The notes: generated from the letters alone by a model not told the origin. A stretch of DNA of 64,000 nucleotides from Acinetobacter sp. ANC 4470 (GCF_002135335.1 NZ_NEGC01000005.1:209485-273484); one strand, 5' to 3'; positions 10,578 to 19,942 are shown, counted from the stretch's first letter. Made by a program: numbers and translations.

Positions 10578-11011
10578 ACTATATTCCTAATATTTTCTTT
10601 CACTTCTGCGGGTTCAAATACACTCAACATGGCACAAATACGATGTTCTCGGTACTCAATTTCACAGTTAAACTGTCCCAAACCCTCATGCAAATAGCTT
10701 TGTTCTGCTTTAATACGCACGGTTTCACCCAAGGCAAAATAAGGCACTGGCAACTGCATTTTACGCGTGCCCAATAAAAACCCAATTTTTGGCGGCAGAC
10801 CTAACACTTGCCCTTTATGCCCTGCATAAGCACTAATGGTCTGCGCCATCAGTTCAATACTGCTCCACGTTGGTAAACCCTGTGCATCACAAAACATTAA
10901 ATCGGGTTGAATCAATAATTCCGCAATCGCAAAATTTTTATTCGCTTCAATTAAATGATCAACAAAAACCATCGGTTTTTCATGTGGAATAAACTGTACG
11001 GCATCCATCAT
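10574..11011 (-). CDS. 3-hydroxyacyl-ACP dehydratase, ApeP-like hotdog
   Basis: The 145-aa single hotdog domain begins with FIPHEKPMVFVDHLIE (7-22). It continues with WSSIELMAQTISAYAGHKG, where IELMAQ lies on the central helix, then GFLLGTRKM, the pattern of ApeP-type dehydratases. These remove water from 3-hydroxyacyl-ACP without saturating the double bond, building the conjugated polyene. In the characterised E. coli system ApeP pairs with ApeI. Here the ApeI-like partner would be the C-terminal domain of the ligase fusion at 20690-22360. It overlaps both neighbours by 4 bp. Confidence 0.88.
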   Translation of the reverse strand: MMDAVQFIPHEKPMVFVDHLIEANKNFAIAELLIQPDLMFCDAQGLPTWSSIELMAQTISAYAGHKGQVLGLPPKIGFLLGTRKMQLPVPYFALGETVRIKAEQSYLHEGLGQFNCEIEYREHRICAMLSVFEPAEVKENIRNIV

Positions 11012-12210
11012 TTCAGCTGCGTTCCAAAAATCAAACTGATATTACTTCCACCAAAAGCGAAAGAATTACTCATCACATAGTCTATTGGCTGTAGCAGTTG
11101 TGCATTCAGCACATAGTTCTGTTCATCCAATTCTGTATCAATACGACCCAATTGATGCAGGGGCAGCCACGACTGATCAGCTAAAACTTGCTGACAAATC
11201 ACCGCTTCAATTGCCCCAGCAGCGCCTAAACAATGCCCTGTTTTATGTTTGGTACTGCTGAGCGGTACAGCATGATGCTGAAATACCGTCTGAACGGCTT
11301 TAATTTCCATGGCATCATTTTGCGGTGTCGCTGTGCCATGCATATTTAAGTACCCAATATCCTGTGTGGTCAGACCCGCCATATCTAAGGCTTTTTGCAT
11401 GGCCTCAGCCGCGCCTTTTCCTTCGGGATGCGGTGCTGAAATATGCCATGCATCCATCGACTCACCTGCTGCCATTAACATCACGGATGCTGCTTCTTTA
11501 GACAATAAAAATAAACCCGCAGCCTCACCAATATTAATGCCATCGCGTTGTGCCCCACAGGGCTGACAAAGAGCATGAGACAAACTTTCTAAGCTACTAA
11601 AACCATTCAGGGTTAGCTGACATAACGTATCCACCCCACCAACCAAAACGGCATCGGCTAAATTTGCATTAATCAATCGCTGTCCTGCTGCCATTGCTTT
11701 GGCACTGGAAGAACAGGCGGTAGAAATGGTATATGTAGGCCCTTCCCAGCCCAAATACTGTTGTAGAGCTTTAGCTAAGCTACCCATTTCCTGTTTACCA
11801 TGCATGACTTCAATCTCGTGCTGATTAACAAAATATGGCTTGATGACTTTTTCATTATCGGCAATCCCAGAGGTCGATGTGCCCAAAATAATCGCTAAAC
11901 GTTTCGACTCAAATTGCGCAGTATAGTCGCGTATTTCAGCTTCAATTGAACTTAAAGCTGTTAAAGCAAAACGTAAATTGCGTGAATCGACAGCTTGTAA
12001 AAAGTCAGGAATGCTTTCAATTAAAGGCTGTTGATAAGCACCAACCCAAACCTGTTTTTCGGGAATAAATCCTGATCTTAAACTCAAGCTATTTTGCGCT
12101 GTCGTCAACGCCTGTTTCATCTGTTCAGGCGTATGACCTAAGGCAGATAAACCCACACTAAACTGAATGCCTACCGCAGGATGTTGTGTACTGATTTGCT
12201 CACTCATCAT
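11008..12210 (-). CDS. Beta-ketoacyl-ACP synthase (ApeO-like position)
   Basis: Second condensing enzyme, 400 aa, with C166 in STACSSSAKA, H291 in HGTATPQND and H326 in KTGHCLGAAGAIE, so it is catalytically complete. NSFAFGGSN is near the C-terminus. Its sequence is more divergent from FabF than the other ketosynthase. In the studied ape system one ketosynthase works as a heterodimer with a chain-length factor. By gene order this one (ApeO-like) is the probable partner of the factor encoded at 24231-24869. A GAGGAGGATG ribosome-binding site precedes the start. Confidence 0.9.
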   Translation of the reverse strand: MMSEQISTQHPAVGIQFSVGLSALGHTPEQMKQALTTAQNSLSLRSGFIPEKQVWVGAYQQPLIESIPDFLQAVDSRNLRFALTALSSIEAEIRDYTAQFESKRLAIILGTSTSGIADNEKVIKPYFVNQHEIEVMHGKQEMGSLAKALQQYLGWEGPTYTISTACSSSAKAMAAGQRLINANLADAVLVGGVDTLCQLTLNGFSSLESLSHALCQPCGAQRDGINIGEAAGLFLLSKEAASVMLMAAGESMDAWHISAPHPEGKGAAEAMQKALDMAGLTTQDIGYLNMHGTATPQNDAMEIKAVQTVFQHHAVPLSSTKHKTGHCLGAAGAIEAVICQQVLADQSWLPLHQLGRIDTELDEQNYVLNAQLLQPIDYVMSNSFAFGGSNISLIFGTQLK

Positions 12211-12219
12211 CCTCCTCCT

Positions 12220-12774
12220 TTATTCAGTTGTTTCTAAAGTATCATTCATGGCACTAATCACCATTTGATAAGGCACTTGCAGATTATCTAATTCAATCAC
12301 AGCATCCTGATGCAGGATATTTAAGACATGCTTTTGATTAATAAAAATAGACTGTGTCTGAGCCACATTTTTAATCTGAACATTTTGCGGCTGTAATTGG
12401 GCAAAATTTGGATAAGTGGCATATAAAATATCGCGCACCACAAACTCAAAGGGCAATAATTTCATTGGCTCAATTCGCTGTTCAATATGTACTTTTCGAC
12501 CATCAAAACTGAGCTTAAATAACTGCTGCCCGGTTAGAGATAAAGCCAGCATGTCCAGTTTTTGCCCTTGTTGCTGCTGATACAACAAAAAGCTAAAACT
12601 ATGCTTATTCCATTGTACTTCGAGCTGATCCTGACGCTGATAATCTTGTGCAGTCCATGTTGTAGTCGCCAAACCCTGTGCTTTGGGCAGCAGAGATTGG
12701 CAACCGCTACAGCACAGTAGCGCAGCAAGTAACAACCCCGCCCATTGCCATTTCGGTTGCATATTAAGCACCAT
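12220..12774 (-). CDS. DUF3261 lipoprotein of the aryl polyene operon
   Basis: An outer-membrane-type lipoprotein. Reading from the second ATG (12762, MQPKWQW) the signal peptide ends in a CSGC lipobox with the lipidated Cys at residue 21, followed by a soluble domain of about 155 residues. DUF3261 lipoproteins are regular members of aryl polyene and xanthomonadin clusters and are thought to help place the product at the outer membrane; the exact function is unknown. The frame is also open from ATG 12774, which overlaps the flavoprotein gene by 11 bp. The start is undecided between the two. Confidence 0.8.
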   Translation of the reverse strand: MVLNMQPKWQWAGLLLAALLCCSGCQSLLPKAQGLATTTWTAQDYQRQDQLEVQWNKHSFSFLLYQQQQGQKLDMLALSLTGQQLFKLSFDGRKVHIEQRIEPMKLLPFEFVVRDILYATYPNFAQLQPQNVQIKNVAQTQSIFINQKHVLNILHQDAVIELDNLQVPYQMVISAMNDTLETTE

Positions 12775-14062
12775 GAGTTATGGCTTCACTGTGCTGCGGC
12801 TCACGGCAATATTCAGCCAAGGTACTTAAACGTTTTTTGGCATTTTTATGGATGGGGTTGGTGGTATCCCATGCGTAACCCGCCAACAAGGATGACACCA
12901 TACGGCGAATTTTTTCATCTTGCTGAGTCGAAAACACCACATCTTGGAATTCACCTGAATACCATGATTCAACATAAGCACGGAAAACTTGAATCCCTTC
13001 TCGAAGCGGTTTTTCATATTGTTCCATCCAGTCCACCGTTTGCCCATTCAGCACTTGATCAACCAGAGGAATCGCTAAGCTTGAAGATTTTAAAGCAATG
13101 GTCACCCCTGAGGAAAATACAGGATCTAAGAATTCACCGGCATTGCCCAATAATGCATAATTACGATCTGCCAAATGTTTAACATTGGCAGAATAGCCGA
13201 CCAAAGTCCGTACAGGGGTATCAAATTTAGCGTTGCGCAGTACATGCGATAAACTTTCATCATCGGCTAGAATACGTTTTAACAACGCATCTAAATCCAT
13301 CTCTTGCTGTGCATTAAAACCATATTGTTCAAAAAAATCTTGTTCTGCCACCACACCAAAAGAACAACGACCATCGGCAAAAGGAATCAGCCAATACCAA
13401 GCACGGTGATCTTTGGCGTGTACCGTAATCAGGATTTTTTCCCGATCAAATTCAGCATCATCCCAAATTCCATCTTCAATATGAGTGAACACGGCACGAC
13501 GGACTGGAAAATCGGACGGACTTTCTAAATCTAAAAACTTCGGCAAGATACGACCAAAACCACTGGCATCGAGTAAAAACTTGGCTTGAATCTGGTAAAC
13601 CTGTTCTTGCTCATCTTTCACGGTCAAAATCGGCTGATTAGAGTCCACATCGACATCAATCACCTCATGACCAAAGCGAATTTCTGCGCCATATTGTTCA
13701 GCTTGCTGCGCCAGCAAATGGTCAAAATGGGCACGGCGAACTTGCCAAGTTGTGCCCGGACCATCGCTAAATTTTTCAGTAAAATTATAAAAACTGCGCT
13801 GCTTTCCTCTTAAAAAAGCTGCGCCATTTTTAAATTGAAATCCAAACTCATCCACATGTTGACGGACAGTATCAAGCAGACCTGCTTCTTCTAAAAAAAC
13901 CATGGATTGCGGTAACAGAGACTCACCAATCGAAAAGCGTGGAAAATATTGTTTTTCAATTATCGTGACCTGATGGCCTTTTTGACGCAGCAATGCTGCT
14001 GCAGAACTCCCCGATGGCCCTGCACCAATAATCAATACATCTGTCTGTTGCATGGTGCTCAT
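12764..14062 (-). CDS. Halogenase-like FAD-dependent oxidoreductase
   Basis: The 432-aa flavoprotein has the FAD-binding motif GAGPSG (13-18), GESLLP (46-51) and LLDASGFG (163-170). It also carries two hallmarks of flavin-dependent halogenases: a lysine in FKxG (K78, cf. the catalytic Lys79 of PrnA) and WYWLIP (222-227), matching WxWxIP. The frame is open up to 14197, but that stretch overlaps the exporter and is not family-like. The ATG at 14062 (MSTMQQTDV) is preferred and leaves 11 bp after the exporter stop. Similar flavoproteins occur in pigment clusters. Whether it halogenates, hydroxylates or oxidises the polyene cannot be read from sequence. Confidence 0.88.
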   Translation of the reverse strand: MSTMQQTDVLIIGAGPSGSSAAALLRQKGHQVTIIEKQYFPRFSIGESLLPQSMVFLEEAGLLDTVRQHVDEFGFQFKNGAAFLRGKQRSFYNFTEKFSDGPGTTWQVRRAHFDHLLAQQAEQYGAEIRFGHEVIDVDVDSNQPILTVKDEQEQVYQIQAKFLLDASGFGRILPKFLDLESPSDFPVRRAVFTHIEDGIWDDAEFDREKILITVHAKDHRAWYWLIPFADGRCSFGVVAEQDFFEQYGFNAQQEMDLDALLKRILADDESLSHVLRNAKFDTPVRTLVGYSANVKHLADRNYALLGNAGEFLDPVFSSGVTIALKSSSLAIPLVDQVLNGQTVDWMEQYEKPLREGIQVFRAYVESWYSGEFQDVVFSTQQDEKIRRMVSSLLAGYAWDTTNPIHKNAKKRLSTLAEYCREPQHSEAITHGA

Positions 14063-14073
14063 TGCACTGTACC

Positions 14074-16407
14074 TTAATCTCTCAGCTTCTTTGGCTGATA
14101 TTGTTGAAGTACAACATGTTTGGCATCTGACGATGTAAACAATGTTGCATAAATAAATGAAAAAATAACCCCAAGCAGTACAGTCAAACCAAAGCAATGA
14201 ATAGCATAGGTTTGGCTAAATGATAATAACCCGAAACCCAATAAGGTCGACATCATACAGAGGAATAATGCCATGCCCACCACTTGCGGATGATCATGTC
14301 CATGTCGATAAAAAATCGCATAGTCCACGCCAATACCAATAATCAGGAAGGTTCCCATAATGCTGAATAAATTAATTTCAACCCCAAACCATGCCTGAAC
14401 GGCAAAGGTGGAGATTAAAGCTAAAGTGACCGGTAAGACCAAGGGCAAAATAGACTTCATGCCATAGATGATGCCTAAACCAAGCATTAAAGTCAGTAAA
14501 GCAAAAACCAATAACCATTGTGCCTGAATGCGATGTTGTTGAAAGAGTTCAGACAGTTGGTTTACTGGACGTAACAGCTGAACCTGTGTGCTATTCAACT
14601 GTTCTAAAGCTGTAACATGATGCACATTTTGTAACAGTACCAAACGTTCGGTTGGGCTGATTTGTAAAAATGCCAATGGATGCTCTGCCATTTCACTTGG
14701 ACGTAATAAGGGCTGCAGGAGCAATTGCTTTTGCCACGCTAAAACATCTGCAGGGTTAAGCTGTAATGCCGCGGCATATGCCTGTAAAACATGTGTCGGA
14801 ATGCTTTGTAAGAGCTGAATATGATGCTGTTGCTGTTGAATCGGCGGTAACCATTGTCCTAAAGCCTGAAAAGCATCCAAAGCTCCTTCACTTTGTAGTC
14901 GTTGTAGTTTTTGAATCAGTTGCTGTTCATTGTATTCCAGCTCTGCCGCAGTCTTGCCATGTACCACAAAGTATTCACTGCTTTGTTGCTGCATAAAGCG
15001 CTCACGAACGTACTTATCTTCTTGCTTTAAAGTCTGATCCATACTTTGTAAATTGCGGATATCATCATTGCTCTGCAACAACATCAAACTGCTGCCTGCC
15101 ACCACTACAATGGCAGCAATTAAGCCATAACGTAGTGCTTTTCTTGCCTGTACAAAAGTACGTGCTTGACCAATAAAACTTAATCTGCGAATTGCAGGTT
15201 CTGCATTTAAGGCAGGTAAACGGGGAAGCAATAAAACACTAGTGATCCATGCCGCAGCCAGCCCCACCATAGAAAAGACCGCGATTTGTTTAAAACCAGG
15301 GAATGGTGTGAAACTTAAGAAAATATAGGCAACTAAAGTGGTCATTAAGCCCATAAACAAGCTAGGTAATAAAGGTTTTAACACTGCAAAACCATTGATC
15401 TGCCGATGCTGCGATTGCATTGCCATAAAGTAAAAAGAGAAGTCGACACAAACCCCAACTAGACTTGCACCAAACACCAAGGTCATGAGATGAATTTCCC
15501 CAAAAACCCAATGGGTGATGGCAAAGGCCACCAAACAGCCTGTGCCCACAGCCACCATTTCAGTCAACATTGGACGAATTGAGCGAAAACCAAACCAGAC
15601 CAAAAGTAAAATCCCAAAACTTGAACCTAAACCAATCGTTGAAATTTCTTTTTCAGCCGAAGTAGTGCCAAATTGAGCAAATAATAAAGTACCCGTCCAA
15701 TGCGGTTTCACCTGCATCTGGCGTAATTGCGTATCTAACTGCTGAATCCACGCTGAAGTTTGTTTTTGATATTCAATATTATAAGGACTGTTTTTTAGCT
15801 CTAAAACCAGTAACCGTGAAATCCCCTGCTCATCTCGAATTGTGGCAAAACCATCTTCTAAAACAAGATCAGGATGACTTTGTAAACCGGCTAAGCCCAT
15901 GGCATAACGCGGAAATAACAACAATGGATCTTGTTGTAATAACGCTGCGGTGACCGGCATGCCCGGACTCATAATTTGCAATAAACTTTGTTCTGTTAGC
16001 GCAGCATAATCGTGTTGTTCCAGTATTTTTTGATCGTCTAATGTCAATAAACCCGCACGATGTTGATAGAGCACCTGTGTAAATTTGTCACTGTCTAACT
16101 GAGCATGCAAAGGTTGCCACAAATCACTTTTGGCCACCTGCTGTTGCAATACCGTGGTTGCTTGGGCTAGGGCAGCATCATCTTGAGCATCCAACACCAC
16201 AAACACTTTGTCATTCAGTTGTTGACTGACGTATTGCTGTGCCCTTTCAAGCCGTGGATCTTGGCTGGCTTCAGGCAATAAGGCAAAGATATTGGTTTGA
16301 ATATGAATCTCTTTTTTGAGCCATGCTGTGCCTAGCGCAATCGCAATCACGCTTAAAATAATCAGCCACAGAGCTGTAAATTTATTTTGCCAATTGGAAA
16401 AGTGCAT
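14074..16407 (-). CDS. MMPL/RND-family exporter of the aryl polyene operon
   Basis: The 777-aa inner-membrane transporter has a helix near 12-29, a large periplasmic loop (about 30-245), five or six helices (about 250-410), a second periplasmic loop (about 450-625) and a final group of helices (about 630-760). This is the two-fold RND architecture of the MMPL family. The conserved GVCVDFSFYF and GIGVDYAIFY segments are the paired proton-relay-type helices. It probably moves the lipid-linked polyene across the envelope with the LolA-like protein encoded just upstream. Its start overlaps that gene by 26 bp. Confidence 0.9.
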   Translation of the reverse strand: MHFSNWQNKFTALWLIILSVIAIALGTAWLKKEIHIQTNIFALLPEASQDPRLERAQQYVSQQLNDKVFVVLDAQDDAALAQATTVLQQQVAKSDLWQPLHAQLDSDKFTQVLYQHRAGLLTLDDQKILEQHDYAALTEQSLLQIMSPGMPVTAALLQQDPLLLFPRYAMGLAGLQSHPDLVLEDGFATIRDEQGISRLLVLELKNSPYNIEYQKQTSAWIQQLDTQLRQMQVKPHWTGTLLFAQFGTTSAEKEISTIGLGSSFGILLLVWFGFRSIRPMLTEMVAVGTGCLVAFAITHWVFGEIHLMTLVFGASLVGVCVDFSFYFMAMQSQHRQINGFAVLKPLLPSLFMGLMTTLVAYIFLSFTPFPGFKQIAVFSMVGLAAAWITSVLLLPRLPALNAEPAIRRLSFIGQARTFVQARKALRYGLIAAIVVVAGSSLMLLQSNDDIRNLQSMDQTLKQEDKYVRERFMQQQSSEYFVVHGKTAAELEYNEQQLIQKLQRLQSEGALDAFQALGQWLPPIQQQQHHIQLLQSIPTHVLQAYAAALQLNPADVLAWQKQLLLQPLLRPSEMAEHPLAFLQISPTERLVLLQNVHHVTALEQLNSTQVQLLRPVNQLSELFQQHRIQAQWLLVFALLTLMLGLGIIYGMKSILPLVLPVTLALISTFAVQAWFGVEINLFSIMGTFLIIGIGVDYAIFYRHGHDHPQVVGMALFLCMMSTLLGFGLLSFSQTYAIHCFGLTVLLGVIFSFIYATLFTSSDAKHVVLQQYQPKKLRD

Positions 16408-17029
16408 TTTCCTCAGCCGTTAAAGTTTGGGGTTGAGTCATTTGTTGACTAAAACGAATGGTTGTCGTGTTATTGGCTTGTTCACTCAATACAATGCGAT
16501 CAACATAACGCTGCCCTTGTGCATCCACGCGAACAAAGAATTTTTTAAATAAGCTGCTTTTCGGGGTTAACGCCACATTCCATTGCGCAGGACTATAACT
16601 GGCTGAAACAATATTGAAATTTTTAGCCAATGCGGTTTCATTGCCTGACATCAGTTGTAAAAACATCGTCGCTACAGAACCATAGGGTGATTTATCAATT
16701 TCAATTTGACTGTAGGTACGTTGCGTTTTTTGTACCAATTTATATGGAGTCACAATCAAATCTGCTGTCACTGGACTTTGAATATTCCAGATTACGCCTT
16801 GTGATTTGGAAAATAATACCGTGCCTTTCGAGACAAAAGTTTTGTTCAGTGACGCTAGTTTTTTTTGCTGTTCAAACTGAGCACGTACAATCGGGGTCGC
16901 AGCAAGCTGAGTAAAAATTTGTTTGAGCTGTGGATTTTGCGCATGTACAGGTCGTGACAACACTGACATCAAACACAACACAGCCGCCAAAAACAGCCAG
17001 ACTGGACGGGATAAATTGATTGCTTTCAT
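16382..17029 (-). CDS. LolA-like outer-membrane lipoprotein carrier protein
   Basis: The 215-aa periplasmic protein has a signal peptide (hydrophobic core 10-22, cleavage near SRPVHA) and a LolA-type fold pattern: FEQQKKLASLNKTFVSKGTV, SKSQGVIWNIQSP and PYKLVQ. Paralogues of LolA recur in aryl polyene and xanthomonadin clusters, presumably as periplasmic chaperones for the lipidic product. It overlaps the MMPL exporter gene by 26 bp, which supports a joint role. The chromosomal housekeeping lolA is expected elsewhere. Confidence 0.85.
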   Translation of the reverse strand: MKAINLSRPVWLFLAAVLCLMSVLSRPVHAQNPQLKQIFTQLAATPIVRAQFEQQKKLASLNKTFVSKGTVLFSKSQGVIWNIQSPVTADLIVTPYKLVQKTQRTYSQIEIDKSPYGSVATMFLQLMSGNETALAKNFNIVSASYSPAQWNVALTPKSSLFKKFFVRVDAQGQRYVDRIVLSEQANNTTTIRFSQQMTQPQTLTAEENALFQLAK

Positions 17030-17034
17030 TGACT

Positions 17035-17454
17035 TTACTCCGCCTTAAATGCTGACCAAGCGTGCAATTGTTCTAACAACACTTGCGGCGATTGAAAACA
17101 CATTTCACGACTTTCAATACCAACCGCCACTTGGCTGGTGTAGCCTTTGGTGAGCTTCCTACCACTTTCTGCATCAAAAATTTGATATTCAATTTTCAAG
17201 CGGTTTTCCCATTCTTTTAAAATGGCACACACACGAATTTTTTGTTCAAACTCAATCCCCTGCACATAGCGGACATGACTTTCAATCACCGGCCATGCAT
17301 AACCAGATTCCAGCATTTGCTTATAGTTATAGTGAAATTGATCGAGCAATTTACAACGCGCAATTTCAAAATATTTTAAATAATGTCCATGCCACACGAC
17401 ATTCATGGTATCGACATCATGAAATGGCACTTCAATGATTACATCGGCATGCAT
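17035..17454 (-). CDS. 4-hydroxybenzoyl-CoA-type thioesterase
   Basis: A single hotdog domain of 139 aa with the YbgC/4HBT signature VPFHDVDTMNVVWHGHYLKY (about 9-28), containing the catalytic Asp and the H-x-x-Y pair. It probably hydrolyses an acyl-ACP or acyl-CoA thioester, either releasing product or proofreading starter units. It sits between the LolA-like and ammonia-lyase genes, 5 and 10 bp from its neighbours, in the same operon. Confidence 0.87.
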   Translation of the reverse strand: MHADVIIEVPFHDVDTMNVVWHGHYLKYFEIARCKLLDQFHYNYKQMLESGYAWPVIESHVRYVQGIEFEQKIRVCAILKEWENRLKIEYQIFDAESGRKLTKGYTSQVAVGIESREMCFQSPQVLLEQLHAWSAFKAE

Positions 17455-17464
17455 CGTCAGTTTC

Positions 17465-19006
17465 CTACCCTATTGAGTGAACAAGTTCAGAATTCAATAA
17501 TTCTAAATTTTCGAAATGATCGACCAATTGTTGCAATTCATGTTGCAATGGTCGATCTTCCACCACGTAATCAAACGTCTGTAAGACCCACGTCTGAAAT
17601 GCGGCCAATACTTCAGCCAACGAACCGTCTAAAGCTTTTAACTGAATGGCTTGTACACTGGCACAGCACAGCGCCGCAATCACTTGTTCAGTCAGCACAA
17701 TCACGCGACTGGCATCCCGTGCGGCAATGGTGCCCATACTGACTTTATCTTGGTTATGACATTCGGTTGAACGTGAGAAAATAGAGGCCGAAAGCGTTTG
17801 TTTTAATGCTTCTGCCGTCCATGCTGACACTGCAATTTGTACAGCTTTAAAACCATGATTCAACGGCAAGCGTTCTGCGGTTGCACCAGTTAAATTGCGC
17901 GGCAAACCATTATTCATTTTATAGTCCACCAACTGCGCCAATTGACGGTCCATCAGATCGGCAATATTGGCAATCATGATTTTTAGACTATCCATGGCTT
18001 GGGCAATGTGTCCGCCATAAAAATGACCACCATGTAATACACGCAAATTAACAGGATCAATCAATGGGTTGTCATTACTTGAGTTGAGTTCATTTTCAAT
18101 AAATTGACGTAACCACGTTTTAGAATCTTCAAATACGCCAATAATATGCGGCGCGCAGCGTAAAGAATAACGATCTTGCAGACGTGAACTTTGATGCTCA
18201 GTTTGCACCTCACTGTTCAGCCAAGTTCTGAGTTGTGCTGCAATATTTTGCTGACCCAGATGGGGCTTTTGAGCAAACAGCACTTCATCAAAATGACTTG
18301 GGTTGCCTTCCAAAGCCAAAACATTGAGTGCCGTAATACAGGTACTGGCCAAAGCAATTTGTTCCGCCTTTTTATAGTTTAAACAGGCAATAGCTGTCAT
18401 TACTGCGGTGCCATTCATCAGTGCCAAGCCTTCTTTCGGACGTAACACTAACGCCTGCATGCCTTTTTCAGCATACACCGCACTAACAGGCACAATTTGA
18501 CCTTGATCATAAACATCACGTTCACCGACCAAAGCCCCTGCAATATAGGACAATGGGGTTAAATCACCACTGGCCCCCACTGAACCTTCCGATGGGATCA
18601 CAGGAATGACATTTTCATTTAGCATCCACGTGAGGCGTTCTAACAATGCATGTGATACACCTGAATAACCCCGTGCCAGAGAACACAAACGCGTCACCAA
18701 TACCGCACGCGCCGTGATTAAATCCAAATTTTGACCTAAGCCACAGCCATGAAAACGTAATAAATGCAAAGGCAGTTCATTGACTTGATGCGCAGGGATT
18801 CCCACCAAACAAGAGTCGCCATAGCCTGTGGTCACGCCATAAATTACGCCTTCATCTTGTAACAGTTGATCTAAAAAATCTGCACCGCGTTGAATCAGAT
18901 CACGCCATTCAGTGGATACTGGTAAAGCCACAGATTTTTCCTGACGCGCTACAGCCACCACATCTTCAATTGAGAGCGGTGTTTCCCCAACAACTAATAC
19001 TTGCAT
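17465..19006 (-). CDS. Aromatic amino acid ammonia-lyase (HAL/TAL family)
   Basis: The 513-aa MIO-dependent lyase carries the self-cyclising Ala-Ser-Gly triad (145-147 in GASGDLTPLSY), GVTTGYGDS and the NDNPLIDP loop. It should deaminate an aromatic amino acid to an arylacrylate, the likely aryl starter of the polyene. The selectivity loop reads LRFHGCG (F85-H86). Bacterial TALs have His-Leu here and HALs Ser-His, so the substrate is uncertain. The frame is open from TTG 19021, but ATG 19006 overlaps the acyltransferase stop as TAATG and is preferred. It is not in a hut (histidine use) operon. Confidence 0.9.
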   Translation of the reverse strand: MQVLVVGETPLSIEDVVAVARQEKSVALPVSTEWRDLIQRGADFLDQLLQDEGVIYGVTTGYGDSCLVGIPAHQVNELPLHLLRFHGCGLGQNLDLITARAVLVTRLCSLARGYSGVSHALLERLTWMLNENVIPVIPSEGSVGASGDLTPLSYIAGALVGERDVYDQGQIVPVSAVYAEKGMQALVLRPKEGLALMNGTAVMTAIACLNYKKAEQIALASTCITALNVLALEGNPSHFDEVLFAQKPHLGQQNIAAQLRTWLNSEVQTEHQSSRLQDRYSLRCAPHIIGVFEDSKTWLRQFIENELNSSNDNPLIDPVNLRVLHGGHFYGGHIAQAMDSLKIMIANIADLMDRQLAQLVDYKMNNGLPRNLTGATAERLPLNHGFKAVQIAVSAWTAEALKQTLSASIFSRSTECHNQDKVSMGTIAARDASRVIVLTEQVIAALCCASVQAIQLKALDGSLAEVLAAFQTWVLQTFDYVVEDRPLQHELQQLVDHFENLELLNSELVHSIG

Positions 19007-19938
19007 TATTTTTTGTTCCAAAAATTATAAAAATTAAACCATTGATACGGCGCACGCATACAGTGCTGTTCAAGCAAAATGACATATTGACGCATGGTAC
19101 TTTGCAGTGCCTGCATCCGAGTTTTTCGAGGGAAATGAAGCTGCTCAGCAATCGCATGGATATGCACTTCAAAGCAATTGCCAATGCGATAACAAAAGAC
19201 CGCCAATACAGGCACTTTCAATAGACTGGCTAAAATCCATGCGCCTTGTGGCCAATTCGCCTCTGCGCCTAAAAATGCAATCGGCTGCACACGATCAGAT
19301 TCAATAGGTACACGATCTGCTGCCACAATCACCCATTCGCCTTGGTCGAGTTTTTCTTGCAAAATCAAAGCTGTTTCAATACCCAGCTCATCCACTGAAA
19401 CTAAATTGACATCTGCATGCGCATTGAGTTTTTTTAAAAATTGATTAAATTTAGTGGCATGTTTTTGATAAACCAAAACATTAATTTTTTGTGTATGTTC
19501 TGATTTAATCGCTCTTAACAATTCAATATTGCCAAAATGCGACACCACAATGACCGCACCTTTTTGATAATGTGCGCGAAAATGTTCATGTCCATATAAA
19601 GCCAATTGCTGCTCAGGTATTTTGCCCAGCCAACCTTCAATTTTATCTAAAATACATTCGCCAAATTGCATTAAATGCTGATAGCTATGACTCAGACTCG
19701 GCTCTGTGGTAAAGGGTGATTGTTGCCCTGCAAAATGATGTAACTTGCTTAAATACAACAATGATGCCTGACGTGCCGTGACTGAAAAGATCCAGTACCA
19801 CAAAATAATAAAATACAACACCACACGGCAGAGCCAACGACCCCCTAAACGATAAAATGCCAACATTAACGTCAGTGACCACATGCCACCGCGTTCTTTG
19901 ATGTCATTCCATTGGGTTTGCTTGAGCTGCTCAGTCAC
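19006..19938 (-). CDS. LpxL-like lipid acyltransferase
   Basis: The 310-aa protein of the lauroyl/myristoyl (LpxL/HtrB) acyltransferase superfamily has an N-terminal hydrophobic anchor (about 36-52) and the catalytic HX4E motif HFGNIE (H134, E139). It also has a downstream substrate-loop segment AADRVPIESDRVQ. In aryl polyene clusters such enzymes are proposed to attach the polyene or a fatty acid to the lipid anchor at the inner membrane. It is coupled to the ammonia-lyase by a TAATG overlap and follows the glycosyltransferase gene by 4 bp. Confidence 0.88.
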   Translation of the reverse strand: MTEQLKQTQWNDIKERGGMWSLTLMLAFYRLGGRWLCRVVLYFIILWYWIFSVTARQASLLYLSKLHHFAGQQSPFTTEPSLSHSYQHLMQFGECILDKIEGWLGKIPEQQLALYGHEHFRAHYQKGAVIVVSHFGNIELLRAIKSEHTQKINVLVYQKHATKFNQFLKKLNAHADVNLVSVDELGIETALILQEKLDQGEWVIVAADRVPIESDRVQPIAFLGAEANWPQGAWILASLLKVPVLAVFCYRIGNCFEVHIHAIAEQLHFPRKTRMQALQSTMRQYVILLEQHCMRAPYQWFNFYNFWNKK

Positions 19939-19942
19939 GCCA

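Noticed and set aside
12745..13182. 145-codon plus-strand frame opposite the flavoprotein
   Set aside because: Antisense to a well-conserved flavoprotein with clear motifs; no promoter or homology pattern.
14063..14197. N-terminal extension of the flavoprotein to the first start in the frame
   Set aside because: The extension overlaps the MMPL exporter gene and is Cys-rich and non-homologous. The family begins at MSTMQQTDVLIIGAG.
17465..19006. Histidine ammonia-lyase HutH of histidine degradation
   Set aside because: No hutU, hutI or hutG nearby, an atypical selectivity loop, and location within the polyene operon argue for a secondary-metabolism role.
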